Assembly: GCA_002422545.1 (NCBI GenBank)
Contig: DIWF01000005.1
Coordinates: 97,871 to 161,870 of the forward strand
Source of the DNA: Firmicutes bacterium UBA6113
Lineage (GTDB): Bacteria; Bacillota; Clostridia; Tissierellales; Sedimentibacteraceae
Direction: 5' to 3'
Length of the DNA: 64,000 nt
Part shown: positions 1-9,262 of the stretch, in pieces
Layout of the letters: each line of letters begins with the position of its first letter
How positions within the stretch are numbered: position 1 is the stretch's first letter
Notes under the pieces: generated by a model
What the model was told of the DNA's origin: nothing
The model's database searches: none
What the model saw: only the letters and a program-made list of their open reading frames with translations
Translations under genes and position numbers: made by a program

Positions 1-27
1 TTCTTAATTCTTAACTCTTAATTCTAT

Positions 28-1101
28 TTAGTATTGGTTGAATACCGGTGTTACATTGTCATCTTCAAAGTTAAGTCCTGCTGCTTCAAATGACAAGCCT
101 TCTATGTTGTATTCTACATCTGCTACTTCTTCAAATTGTTCAAGGCACAGAACAACTATTGCGTTCATGTCTTCAAACTCTTCCTGTGAAAGGTTCACAG
201 CTTCAACCCCTAAATTAACAACTGCAGTGCCGCCTTTAATTTCAACATCTCTTAAGTTTATGCCAACAGGAATGTTGTTGCTCAGCACTGAATCAGAAGG
301 TGCTCCGCCAAACAGTCTTTCAACCACTGCAACTGCTGGATTTCCAACCTTTGATGCAGAAAATGTCAAAGGAACATAATGTCCTTCCACTTCAGTATCA
401 GGAGCTTTATAATAAACAGTGTAGTTGATTCCGTCTTCTTTACCCTGCAAGTTGATATTTTTTCTTTCAAAAGCAGTGTCTATGCTATAGCCCTTAGACA
501 GTGCTGCAATGTCTTGTCCTTCAACCATAATTTCCACCTTGTCGATTGTTGGAAATTCAGTCAAAGTATATGTAAGCGCAGAAACCATGTTTTCTTCCTG
601 ATCTATTGACTCTGTATTTAAAACATTATTGCTTAAATCAACAACACACAAACCATCTTTAATGGACATTCCTCTTATTTGTGTTCCTTCAGGCAAAATA
701 CCGTGAAGTCCTGATTGAGCTATTGTCTGCTCAGTTTCACTGCCTACAACCATGCTTCTAAGTGTTGCTTTTGCAATTCCTTCTTCCCATGGAATCTTTG
801 TATTTACAGGTACTATAAAACCATTTTCATCTTCATAATATGCCAGTATATCTGTCATTTTCTCTTCTTCAGCATTGACAGTGATGGTTTCAACAGCTTC
901 TTGTTCAACATCTTCCTTAGCTTCATCTCCGATGCTGTCATCTACAATTTCAAAATCTGACAAATCAGCCAGATCTGTTGCGTCCGGACTTTCTCCTCCC
1001 TTTAGACCAACCATCATATCTAAAGTACTGCATCCTGTTATGCTTGCTGCCAAACAAACAATCACTATTAGAGACATAATCTTCTTATTAGACAATTTCA
1101 T
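28..1101 (-). CDS. GerMN-domain lipoprotein (sporulation/germination type)
   Basis: A 357-residue secreted protein. The N-terminus has a Lys-rich start, a hydrophobic stretch and a lipobox ending in ITGC near residue 24, so it is probably a lipoprotein on the outer face of the membrane. An acidic, Glu/Asp-rich linker follows (about residues 35-80). Two repeated modules come next (about 95-205 and 225-345), both carrying the GerMN pattern of a hydrophobic strand, then 'VVDLS' or 'VVNLG', then a helix. GerM proteins act in sporulation and spore germination, and GerMN domains also occur in other envelope proteins; which role applies here is not shown. The ATG follows GAGGAGGG closely. It is transcribed alone and no neighbour points to a partner. 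Confidence 0.85.
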   Translation of the reverse strand: MKLSNKKIMSLIVIVCLAASITGCSTLDMMVGLKGGESPDATDLADLSDFEIVDDSIGDEAKEDVEQEAVETITVNAEEEKMTDILAYYEDENGFIVPVNTKIPWEEGIAKATLRSMVVGSETEQTIAQSGLHGILPEGTQIRGMSIKDGLCVVDLSNNVLNTESIDQEENMVSALTYTLTEFPTIDKVEIMVEGQDIAALSKGYSIDTAFERKNINLQGKEDGINYTVYYKAPDTEVEGHYVPLTFSASKVGNPAVAVVERLFGGAPSDSVLSNNIPVGINLRDVEIKGGTAVVNLGVEAVNLSQEEFEDMNAIVVLCLEQFEEVADVEYNIEGLSFEAAGLNFEDDNVTPVFNQY

Positions 1102-1264
1102 ACCCTCCTCACGTCTTTATATAGTATTATATTTGGCATGTACCGAAGATATTCCATTAATAGATTAAATTAAAAAAATATAAAAATAAAACAGCTACAG
1201 CTTTAAGCAAGCAATAACCGTTTTATTTTGAATCAATTTTTATATTTTTTCTTAAATATGATTA

Positions 1265-2068
1265 TCATTTAAGCATCATAATTCCGCACATGAGGCCCCT
1301 TTTACCCTTCTGTCCACGGTGTGAAAAAAACATGTGGTTGTTGCACTTGGTGCACAATCCAGACAATTCAATGTTAGATGTTTTCATTCCGTGTTTAATC
1401 ATGAGATGTTTGTTTATTTCCCACAGGTTGAAATGGTATTTCTCTCCCTTTACAATCATAAAATCCGAATAATTTTCATCATATGCTAGAAACATGTCTG
1501 CCACGTCCTTATCAACTTCAAAACAGCATTGTCCAAGAGAAGGGCCTATGGCTGCTACTATATCGCTTGGATTGCTCCCGAAATCCTTTACAAAAGCATC
1601 CACCATTTCCCCTGCTATGTTTTTAAGAGTTCCCTTCCATCCTGCGTGGGCAATTCCCACAGCATTTTTCACAGGGTCGAAAAAAAACAACGGAGTGCAA
1701 TCAGCGTGGAATGTCATAAGGGCTATGTTTCTTTTATCTGTATATAGACCGTCCACATCAGTGTATAAAGGATCCTTCATGGCGTATCCCTTGTATTCTT
1801 CTGTAATATATTTGATGTTGCTTGTATGAGTCTGGTCCGTTTCAACAATATCATCCATATTGATGTTGAGTCTTTCTGCCATTATCCTGTAATTAGTTTT
1901 TACACTTTCTTCTTCATCCCCTGAACCGAGACCTAAATTCATGGAACAGAAATTGCCGCTGCTCACTCCTCCTTTTCTTGTGGTGAAGCAGTGAAACAAG
2001 TTTTCATGTTTTTCAAGAGATGAAAATGTTACATATTCAAAGCCTTCAATTTCATTTAATTTGTGCAT
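1265..2068 (-). CDS. pgeF: Laccase-domain purine nucleoside phosphorylase / peptidoglycan editing factor family (YlmD/YfiH)
   Basis: 267 residues, the usual length for the YlmD/YfiH (PgeF, 'multicopper polyphenol oxidase') family. Family marks are visible: FTTRKGGVS near the N-terminus, DQTHT, the metal-site segment MTFHADCTPLFF, the AHAGWKGT motif, IGPSLGQCCFEV, and a C-terminal CTKCNNHMFFSHR. Members are zinc-binding cytosolic enzymes that were first called laccases. Some are reported to act on purine nucleosides and some to remove wrongly built muropeptide precursors. The substrate here cannot be decided from sequence. The gene stands alone between a GerMN lipoprotein and a divergent MocR regulator. 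The start ATG lies about 160 bp from the MocR gene, leaving room for divergent promoters. Confidence 0.88.
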   Translation of the reverse strand: MHKLNEIEGFEYVTFSSLEKHENLFHCFTTRKGGVSSGNFCSMNLGLGSGDEEESVKTNYRIMAERLNINMDDIVETDQTHTSNIKYITEEYKGYAMKDPLYTDVDGLYTDKRNIALMTFHADCTPLFFFDPVKNAVGIAHAGWKGTLKNIAGEMVDAFVKDFGSNPSDIVAAIGPSLGQCCFEVDKDVADMFLAYDENYSDFMIVKGEKYHFNLWEINKHLMIKHGMKTSNIELSGLCTKCNNHMFFSHRGQKGKRGLMCGIMMLK

Positions 2069-2229
2069 ATATACCTCTCGAATCTAATTTTCATTATAAT
2101 TATAACATATAAGAATTTAATTTAAATGATATTTTAATATGAAATAAATCGAATATATGCTAAAATAAGTGTAACTTTAATTTTTAATAAAATTTTGATA
2201 TTTAAAATGGTCAGTTCAAGGAGGTTTCC

Positions 2230-3600
2230 ATGATAATATCGCCTGTTTTTGACAAGGAAAGCAACAAGGCTCTGTACATACAACTTTACGAATATATAAA
2301 GAACGAAATCATATCGGGACTGTTAAAGCCTGATTCCAAGCTTCCTTCCATCAGAGAAGCATCAAACACCCTTAACTTAAGCAAGACCACAATTGAAAAT
2401 GCATACAGCCAGCTTGTGGCTGAAGGCTACATTGAAAATTTTCCAAAGAGGGGTTACTTTGTTTGCGATCTTACAGAATACAATTTTGAAATAAATCAAG
2501 AAGTACAAAAAAATGTACTGAATCAGCCGGTTGAAACAAATTATTTAAATAACGGCGTTGACAAGGACAGTTTTGACATTTCAGCATGGAAGAGACTTTA
2601 CAACAAAGTGATTTCAGACGAAAGAACTGACATTTACTCCAGCGGCTCTATTCAGGGAGAAAAATTTTTAAGGGATGAAATAGCCAATTTTGTCAATACA
2701 ATGCGCGGAGGCAACACAAGCGCCGACCAGGTTATAGTGGGAGCAGGTGTTCAATACCTTTTGGGAATTCTCATTGGAATAATTAAGGATGATTACAACA
2801 CTGTGGCTGTTGAAACACCTGGTTTTAACAAAGCCGAGTTCATATTTGAAGATTACCTCTTCAACATACGCCATATTGAAGTGACTGACAACGGCTTTCC
2901 TGTAGAAAAGCTCAGGAAGTGCGATGCACATCTTATTTATATAAGCCCATCACACCAGTATCCTCTTGGAACCATCATGCCTGTTAACAAGCGAATGGAG
3001 CTCTTGGATTGGGCGCAGAAAAACAACGGGCTCATAATAGAAGATGATTATGATGCTATGATAAGATACGGAGGAATGCCTATACCAAGCCTGCAGGGAC
3101 TGGACAAGAATGACTGTGTCATTTACCTGGGCTCATTTTCAAAAATGCTTCTTCCTTCTATTAGAATAAGCTTCATGGTAATACCCAAAAAGCTTCTTAC
3201 AAAGTACAATGAAATAAAAAACAGGCACACACAATCAACATCAAAAATCGACCAGATAGTTCTAGCAAATTTCATGAAGGAAGGCTACATGTTAAAGCAC
3301 CTTCGAAAAATCAAACGAATTTACAGGAAGAAAAATTTGTCTCTTGCTGCTAGCTTCAAAAACACATTCAAGAACAAACTGGAAATAATAAATTCGGACT
3401 CTGGCCTTCATGTTGTATGCGAAGCCAATGTAAAAAAAGATGATAGACATTTGATAGAACAAATAAAAAATTCCCGCATTCTGCTCAACATAATAAGCAG
3501 AAATGGGGATAAAATAATTTTTTCCCTGAACTACAGCGGAATCGACACCGATAAAATACAGGACTTCACAAACTTGCTAGGCAAGATTTTGTTTGAATAA
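2230..3600 (+). CDS. MocR-type transcriptional regulator (GntR winged helix fused to aminotransferase fold)
   Basis: 456 residues in two parts. Residues 1-75 form a GntR-type winged helix (YIQLYEYIKNEIISG, LPSIREASNTLNLSKTTIENAYSQL, GYIENFPKRGYFV). From about residue 110 to the end there is a class I aminotransferase fold, with the PLP region IIEDDYDAMIRYGG and GSFSKMLLPSIRISF, whose lysine would bind the cofactor. MocR proteins sense PLP or amino-group compounds and usually control an adjacent gene. Here no pyridoxal or GABA gene is adjacent, so the target is unknown; the divergent laccase-domain gene is the nearest candidate. The ATG has a good AAGGAGG site (AAGGAGGTTTCC). A repeat pair follows the stop immediately. 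Confidence 0.88.
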   Translation: MIISPVFDKESNKALYIQLYEYIKNEIISGLLKPDSKLPSIREASNTLNLSKTTIENAYSQLVAEGYIENFPKRGYFVCDLTEYNFEINQEVQKNVLNQPVETNYLNNGVDKDSFDISAWKRLYNKVISDERTDIYSSGSIQGEKFLRDEIANFVNTMRGGNTSADQVIVGAGVQYLLGILIGIIKDDYNTVAVETPGFNKAEFIFEDYLFNIRHIEVTDNGFPVEKLRKCDAHLIYISPSHQYPLGTIMPVNKRMELLDWAQKNNGLIIEDDYDAMIRYGGMPIPSLQGLDKNDCVIYLGSFSKMLLPSIRISFMVIPKKLLTKYNEIKNRHTQSTSKIDQIVLANFMKEGYMLKHLRKIKRIYRKKNLSLAASFKNTFKNKLEIINSDSGLHVVCEANVKKDDRHLIEQIKNSRILLNIISRNGDKIIFSLNYSGIDTDKIQDFTNLLGKILFE

Positions 3601-3601
3601 T

Positions 3602-3653
3602 GTAAGGGAGGACCTCGTGTCCTCCCGCGGGCGGACACAAGATCCGCCCCTAC
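3602..3653. repeat. Paired GC-rich palindromic interspersed repeat, copy A
   Basis: Two adjacent hairpins lie directly after the MocR stop: GTAAGGGAGGACC...GTCCTCCC and GGGCGGACAC...GATCCGCCCCTAC. They are far more GC-rich than the flanks. The same units recur at 13156-13181 and 45538-45709, in both orientations and with compensated arms (GGGAGG/CCTCCC versus GGGCGG/CCGCCC). This is a REP-like interspersed repeat family confined to intergenic DNA in this window. It may also act as a terminator or RNA-stability element. Confidence 0.8.
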
Positions 3654-3691
3654 ATTTTAAATTGCCAAAGATTTAAATTAAATCAATCAAT

Positions 3692-6382
3692 TTATTTGTT
3701 TTTAAACAATTTCTTGTACACTTCTCCTGCCACCAGTGGGATGAAAGCAAACATCATTACTATTTCCCAGTCAAGCACTGACAGCGGAACAACGTTGAAT
3801 ATATCACTTAATATAGGAACATACAATACTGCAACCGTAAGAGCAAATGATGCAAATACAGCCTGAACCATTCTCATGTTCGTGAATATGCCTATTTTAA
3901 ACAGTGTAAATTCCTGAGACCTTGAAGAAAATGCCCTTAAAAGTTCCGCAGTAATCAATGTTGCAAACACTATGCTTCTTTCATGAACTAAATTTTCTGC
4001 TCCAGGATATGCCTTCATTGCCCAATAATAGGAAAGAAGTGATGCTGCGGATATGGCGATTGCCTGGAACACAATTCCTCCCATCATGCCTTTGTCAAGT
4101 ATGGGCTCTTTCGTGTCGCGAGGAGGGTGGTTCATGATTCCCGGTTCTGCATTTTCAACTCCAAGTGCCATAGCAGGGAAACTGTCTGTAACAAGGTTCA
4201 GCCACAAAAGCTGTATTGGAACAAGTGGAACTTCCCATCCAAGCAAAATGCTCACGAATACCAGGAGTATTTCTCCTATGTTGCAGCTCAACAGGAAGAA
4301 CACGAATTTTTTGATGTTGCTGAAAATTATTCTTCCTTCTTCAACTGCGTTAACTATGGTAGCAAAGTTGTCATCTGTAAGTATTACTTCTGCTGTGTTC
4401 TTGGCAACGTCTGTTCCTGTGATTCCCATTGCAACGCCAATATCTGCCTTTTTAAGTGCAAGGGCGTCGTTTACGCCGTCACCGGTCATTGAAGTAATAT
4501 GTCCGTTTTCCTTAAGAGCAGTTACAATTCTTACCTTGTGGTCAGGAGAAACTCTGGCATATACTTTTGTTTTCTTCACAACTTCTCTTAATTCTTCATC
4601 GCTGAATGCATCGAGTTCTGCGCCCATAATTGCTTGATTTTCAGATTCAACCATTCCAAGGTCCTTGGCAATTGCATATGCTGTTTCCTTGTAGTCTCCG
4701 GTAATCATTACTGCTTCAATTCCGGCATCTTTACATTCTCTGATGGCATCTTTTACTTCAGGTCTCGCAGGGTCAATCATTCCAACCAATCCCACAAATA
4801 TCATTTCATTTTCAACCAGGTCAAATGTAAGGTGTTCAGGAATCTGATCCCATTCCTTGTATGCTGCAGACAACACCCTCAGAGCTGAGCGTGCAAATGT
4901 CCTGTTTACATCAAGAACTCTGTCCTTAAGTTCCTTTGTAAAATCTACTACTTCACCGTTAAGTGCAATTTTGGAGCATTTGCTTATAACAATGTCAGGT
5001 GCTCCTTTTGTAAATGAAACAACTTTTCCTTCTATGTAGTCTGTATGGAATGTACTCATCATTTTTCTTGCAGAGTCAAATGGAAGCTCATTTACTCTCG
5101 GATAAGTTTTGTTAAGCTGTTCTGTTGTTTTTCCCAGCTTTCCTGCAAATGTGACAATTGCTCCTTCTGTAGGGTCTCCAACTACTTTGTACATACCTGA
5201 TGAGTTGTCAAGATGTGCATCATTTGCTAGGGCTCCTATTGAAGCAAGGTGCTTAAGTCCAGGAAGACTATCAATGGTTATCTGTCTGCCGTCAAGCTTC
5301 ACGGCTCCAACAGGTTCATATCCTCCGCCTTCTATTTCCATTATTTTATCATCAACGTAAGCTTTTACAACCGTCATTTCATTTTGAGTAAGAGTTCCTG
5401 TTTTATCTGAACAGATAACAGAAGTTGCTCCCAGGGTTTCAACTGCCAGAAGTTTTTTAACTATTGCATTTCTTCCGGCCATACGGTTCATACCAATTGA
5501 CAACACTATTGTAACTATTGCAGGAAGTCCTTCAGGAATTGCTGCAACTGCCAGGCTTATGGATGTCAGAAGCATTTCAAGAACTTCTCTGCCCTGCAGA
5601 AGACCAACGCCGAAAACTACGAAGCATATTATGATTGTCAGTGTTCCCAACACTTTTCCAAGCTGGTTCAGCTTTATCTGAAGCGGAGTCTGCTCTTCGT
5701 CGTATGACTGTATCTTTGTAGCTATGTTTCCTATTTCAGTGTGGTGGCCTGTTCCAACAACAACGCCCTTGCCTCTTCCGTATGTTACGATAGTGCTTGA
5801 GAATCCCATGTTGTGTCTGTCGCCTATACCGGCAGGTCCTGCAATTGAAGCTTTAGCATCTTTTTCCACCGGAACTGATTCGCCTGTAAGGGAAGCTTCT
5901 TCTATTTTTAAGTTTGAACTTTCAATCAGCCTCACGTCTGCAGGAATTATATCTCCTGCTTCCAATACAACCACGTCTCCGGGAACAATGTTTGCTGCCG
6001 GAAGAACCATCTGGTTTCCGTTTCTTAATACTTTTGCATTTGGAGCGCTCATCTTCTGAAGAGCTTCAACTGATTTCTCTGCCTTGCCTTCCTGATAAAT
6101 ACCCAAAATTGCATTTATTACTACAATTGCAAGTATTACAAACGCATCTTCCTTTTCTCCCACTGCTGCTGAAATTCCCGCAGCAATTATCAAAATTATA
6201 ATCAGAAAATCAGCGAACTGAGCAACAAGCTTAGACCAAAAACTTTTCTTAGCCTGTGCCTCTAATTCATTTTTTCCGTATTTTTCTATTCTTTGCAATG
6301 CTTCCTGATCGTTGAGCCCAAAGTTTTCATCAGTGCCCAGCTCTGACAAAACATCTTTTTTGCTCTTGTTATACCATTCCAA
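3692..6382 (-). CDS. P-type calcium-transporting ATPase (PMCA/SERCA-like, type II)
   Basis: 896 residues, normal for bacterial type IIA/IIB Ca pumps. An N-terminal cation-ATPase domain (DVLSELGTDENFGL) is followed by paired transmembrane helices and the actuator motif LTGESVPVEKD. The ion-binding helix has AVAAIPEGLPA, the phosphorylation site is CSDKTGTLTQNE, the nucleotide domain has FTKGAPD, and the hinge is MTGDGVNDALALKKADIG. A C-terminal six-helix region follows. It probably exports Ca2+ (possibly Mn2+) from the cytosol at the expense of ATP. The start is TTG: the frame has no suitable ATG and GGAGG lies nine bases upstream. An ATG three bases further in is out of frame. It is transcribed alone. 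Confidence 0.92.
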   Translation of the reverse strand: MEWYNKSKKDVLSELGTDENFGLNDQEALQRIEKYGKNELEAQAKKSFWSKLVAQFADFLIIILIIAAGISAAVGEKEDAFVILAIVVINAILGIYQEGKAEKSVEALQKMSAPNAKVLRNGNQMVLPAANIVPGDVVVLEAGDIIPADVRLIESSNLKIEEASLTGESVPVEKDAKASIAGPAGIGDRHNMGFSSTIVTYGRGKGVVVGTGHHTEIGNIATKIQSYDEEQTPLQIKLNQLGKVLGTLTIIICFVVFGVGLLQGREVLEMLLTSISLAVAAIPEGLPAIVTIVLSIGMNRMAGRNAIVKKLLAVETLGATSVICSDKTGTLTQNEMTVVKAYVDDKIMEIEGGGYEPVGAVKLDGRQITIDSLPGLKHLASIGALANDAHLDNSSGMYKVVGDPTEGAIVTFAGKLGKTTEQLNKTYPRVNELPFDSARKMMSTFHTDYIEGKVVSFTKGAPDIVISKCSKIALNGEVVDFTKELKDRVLDVNRTFARSALRVLSAAYKEWDQIPEHLTFDLVENEMIFVGLVGMIDPARPEVKDAIRECKDAGIEAVMITGDYKETAYAIAKDLGMVESENQAIMGAELDAFSDEELREVVKKTKVYARVSPDHKVRIVTALKENGHITSMTGDGVNDALALKKADIGVAMGITGTDVAKNTAEVILTDDNFATIVNAVEEGRIIFSNIKKFVFFLLSCNIGEILLVFVSILLGWEVPLVPIQLLWLNLVTDSFPAMALGVENAEPGIMNHPPRDTKEPILDKGMMGGIVFQAIAISAASLLSYYWAMKAYPGAENLVHERSIVFATLITAELLRAFSSRSQEFTLFKIGIFTNMRMVQAVFASFALTVAVLYVPILSDIFNVVPLSVLDWEIVMMFAFIPLVAGEVYKKLFKNK

Positions 6383-6515
6383 AATATTTATCCTCCTAAT
6401 ATAATATTTTCCAAAAATTGCGTATACATTATTATAGTGTAATTATTGCCATAATTGCAATATATATTTATTATACATTTAAGAATCAAACGCTTTTTCA
6501 AAAACATAAGCAATA

Positions 6516-6541
6516 TAAAAAGCCGAATTATTATTCGGCTT
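6516..6541 (-). terminator. Rho-independent terminator after the FAD dehydrogenase gene
   Basis: A perfect 9-bp stem AAGCCGAAT/ATTCGGCTT with a four-base loop. On the minus strand it is followed by TTTTTATATT. It lies about 90 bases past the stop of the FAD dehydrogenase gene. Confidence 0.8.
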
Positions 6542-6630
6542 AGTTTATGAAAAATTATTTTAGTTTATGAAATAAACTCAACTGGACTGAGATTTATACC
6601 CGTACTCAAAGGTAGAATTTTTTCTTATTA

Positions 6631-8013
6631 TTATTCTGCCTTGTTGTATTTGGAGAAAAGTATCCTTCCCACATGAACACCGCTCGCCGAAGCCTGAGAA
6701 AGTGAATGAGTAACACCCGAGCTGTCCCCGAGCATATATAGATTCTTTATTTTTGTTTCCAGGTTATTGTTGACTTCAACTGTCGAATTATAGAATTTTA
6801 CCTCGACGCCATAAAGAAGCGTGTCTTCGTTTGACGTTCCCGGAGCAATTTTATCCAAAGCATAAATCATTTCAATTATGTCATCCAGCTGTCTTTTTGG
6901 AATTACAAGGCTTAAATCTCCCGGAGTTGCATTAAGGGTAGGATTTGTAAAGCTCTTTGTCATTCTTCTTTCATTTGTCCTTCGACCGTTTACAAGGTCT
7001 CCGAAACGCTGTACAATAACTCCTCCTCCAAGCATGTTGCTGAGCCTAGCAATTGATTCACCGTACTCATTGCTGTCATGGAATGGTTCAGTGAAGTTGT
7101 TTGATACAAGCAGAGCAAAGTTTGTGTTGGCGGTATGAAGCTTAACATCTGAATAGCTGTGGCCGTTTACAGTTACAATTCCGTTTGTGTTTTCATTTAC
7201 AACCACTCCGTGTGGGTTCATGCAGAAAGTCCTAACAAGGTCGTTGTATTTTTTTGTTCTGTAAACAATTTTGCTTTCATAAACTTCTTCCGTTATGTGT
7301 TCAAATACTTCTGATGGAAGCTCAACTCGTACTCCTATGTCCACCCTGTTTCTTCTGGTTTTGATGTCCATCTTGTCGCATATGCCTGATATCCACTTTG
7401 AACCAGAGCGCCCTGTTGCAAGAACAAGATCTTTGCTGTAGTATGTCTTGTTTTTTGTTTCAACATTAAATTCACCGTTTTTCTCATTAATATCAAGAAC
7501 TTCACAGTCAAAAACAAAATCAACTCTTTCTTTCAGATAATCATACATGTTGCCAAGAATGTTTATATTCCTGTCAGTTCCAAAATGCCTTACCTTTGCA
7601 TCCAGCAGGTGCAAATCATGTTGAAGTGCCTTTGTCTTAAGAGCTGTGTTGGCTGTTGAATATAGCTTTGCATCTGAACCGCCCATTCCGCAGAGCACCT
7701 CATCCACATAGTACATCAAATCCAGCGCTTCCTGGTCTCCCACATACTTGTTCAGGTATCCTCCAAAATTGTTGGTTATGTTGTACTTGCCGTCTGAAAG
7801 GCTTCCTGCTCCTCCGAATCCGTTCACAATATTGCATATGTTGCAATGTATGCAGGATTTTATTTTCTTGTTGTCAATGGGACATTTTCTCTTGTCAAGG
7901 CTGTGTCCCTTTTCTATTATCAAGACTTTAATATCTGATTTTTGTTTTGTAAGTTCATAGGCTGTGAACACACCGCTGGCTCCCGCCCCCACTATTATTA
8001 CGTCGTAATTCAT
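6631..8013 (-). CDS. FAD-dependent dehydrogenase (NAD(P)/FAD oxidoreductase family)
   Basis: 460 residues. An N-terminal Rossmann dinucleotide motif (DVIIVGAGASGVFTAYEL) is followed by a cysteine cluster CIHCNICN around residues 75-82 and a glycine-rich FGGAGSLSDGK. Near the C-terminus LYMLGDSSGVTHSLSQASASG is a second FAD-contact motif. This matches the COG2509-type uncharacterised FAD dehydrogenases. The substrate is unknown, and the cysteines could bind metal or a cluster. An in-frame codon further upstream has no ribosome site; I chose the ATG at 8013 because GGAGG lies six bases before it. It begins 31 bases after the stop of the membrane-fusion gene, so it may be the last gene of that operon. 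Confidence 0.85.
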   Translation of the reverse strand: MNYDVIIVGAGASGVFTAYELTKQKSDIKVLIIEKGHSLDKRKCPIDNKKIKSCIHCNICNIVNGFGGAGSLSDGKYNITNNFGGYLNKYVGDQEALDLMYYVDEVLCGMGGSDAKLYSTANTALKTKALQHDLHLLDAKVRHFGTDRNINILGNMYDYLKERVDFVFDCEVLDINEKNGEFNVETKNKTYYSKDLVLATGRSGSKWISGICDKMDIKTRRNRVDIGVRVELPSEVFEHITEEVYESKIVYRTKKYNDLVRTFCMNPHGVVVNENTNGIVTVNGHSYSDVKLHTANTNFALLVSNNFTEPFHDSNEYGESIARLSNMLGGGVIVQRFGDLVNGRRTNERRMTKSFTNPTLNATPGDLSLVIPKRQLDDIIEMIYALDKIAPGTSNEDTLLYGVEVKFYNSTVEVNNNLETKIKNLYMLGDSSGVTHSLSQASASGVHVGRILFSKYNKAE

Positions 8014-8044
8014 CCTTAATCCTCCAATTGCGAATTTTTCTGTT

Positions 8045-9247
8045 TTAATACTCAATGAGAACAACTTCGTTTTCTTTAAGTCCTGATGTTATTTCTATAT
8101 TGTCATCGTCCTTTATTCCGGTTGTCACTTCCCTTTCAGTTTCAGCATTGTTTTCTATTACCGTCACATACTGCTTTCCTGATTTTTCATAGACAGCATT
8201 TTTGTCTACAAGAAGCACATTTTCCTTTTCCTCAAGAACAATGACTACATCCATTTCAGAACCTATTTTGTAGCTGTGATTTTCCTCAAGTTCTCCTAAG
8301 TCTGCTTCAATTTTTACCCTTTTTTGCTCAACTCCAAGATCTGAAACCTTAGTCTGTGCCTTGGGGTAAATTCTGCTCACCTTAAGTTCTTCATTGCCAT
8401 TTTTGCTGCTTATAACAAAAGGCATTCCCACAACTGTATCTTCAGCATCCTCCGCAAGAACTTCAACATATGCTCCAAGGTTGTTTTCATCTTGAATCTC
8501 CACAACCACAACACCTGCCTGGGTCATTCCTCCCTGATGGACGTTAAGTTCCGTAATCACGCCGTCAAATTCAGCTTTTATTGAAGATTGTTCGATACTT
8601 TTTTCTAGAATTTTTATTTGAATCATTATTTCTTCAACTTGTGCTTCATATTGCTTTTTGACATTGGATGAAACTCCCTTTATGAGGAGGTTGTAGTTGT
8701 TTTTTGCTTCCTGAAGCTGATTTTCAAGCGCTGTCACATTATTCTCTGCCTCTTCGTACTCAACTTGGCTGATTGCTCCGTTATCATAAAGAGCTTTAAG
8801 TTTTTCAAAACTGTTTTTGGCAAATCCTAGGTTGTTCTCGATGGTGTTAATCTGAAGCTTCATGTTGGAAATTTCCTGGAAGTCTGCTCCCTTGACAGAT
8901 TCGTTGTAGGAAGCTGTGATCGCCTCGATTTGTTTGTTGGCTCTTTCTATTTCCAGATCATAATTGTTTTCATACGTCAATATTATACTACCTTTTTTAA
9001 CTTTATCACCAACTGATACATTCAGAGTTTCCACTCTTTGACTCATGTCCGAATAAAATGTGTTCACTCTTTTTGAATAAACTGTTCCGGTTTCTTCTAT
9101 TGTATTTTGTATTGTGCCCATTTTTACCTTAGATGTTGTACCATCAAATGTTTTTTCACCGAGATTAAACATCGAATACAATGTAAAAGCAAGTATTGTC
9201 GAAATTATTACAATTGATAATATTATAAGTTTTTTCTTATTTTTCAT
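8045..9247 (-). CDS. Membrane-fusion/adaptor subunit of an ABC exporter (HlyD/MacA-like)
   Basis: About 400 residues. An N-terminal membrane anchor (residues 5-25) is followed by a lipoyl-like half, a long coiled-coil hairpin (about residues 95-215, rich in Glu, Lys and Gln), the second lipoyl half (EFDGVITELNVHQGG) and beta-barrel domains toward the C-terminus. Such adaptors work with MacB-type ABC transporters to move peptides, lipids or drugs across the envelope. I took ATG 9247, which has GGAGGGG just upstream; an earlier TTG overlaps that ribosome site. The gene follows the permease by 15 bases, so adaptor, permease and ATPase form one export unit. Confidence 0.88.
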   Translation of the reverse strand: MKNKKKLIILSIVIISTILAFTLYSMFNLGEKTFDGTTSKVKMGTIQNTIEETGTVYSKRVNTFYSDMSQRVETLNVSVGDKVKKGSIILTYENNYDLEIERANKQIEAITASYNESVKGADFQEISNMKLQINTIENNLGFAKNSFEKLKALYDNGAISQVEYEEAENNVTALENQLQEAKNNYNLLIKGVSSNVKKQYEAQVEEIMIQIKILEKSIEQSSIKAEFDGVITELNVHQGGMTQAGVVVVEIQDENNLGAYVEVLAEDAEDTVVGMPFVISSKNGNEELKVSRIYPKAQTKVSDLGVEQKRVKIEADLGELEENHSYKIGSEMDVVIVLEEKENVLLVDKNAVYEKSGKQYVTVIENNAETEREVTTGIKDDDNIEITSGLKENEVVLIEY

Positions 9248-9262
9248 CTTCCCCTCCAAATT

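Noticed and set aside
1..27. Short TTAATTC repeats at the left edge
   Set aside because: Only about three units are visible and the window ends there, so a repeat cannot be supported.
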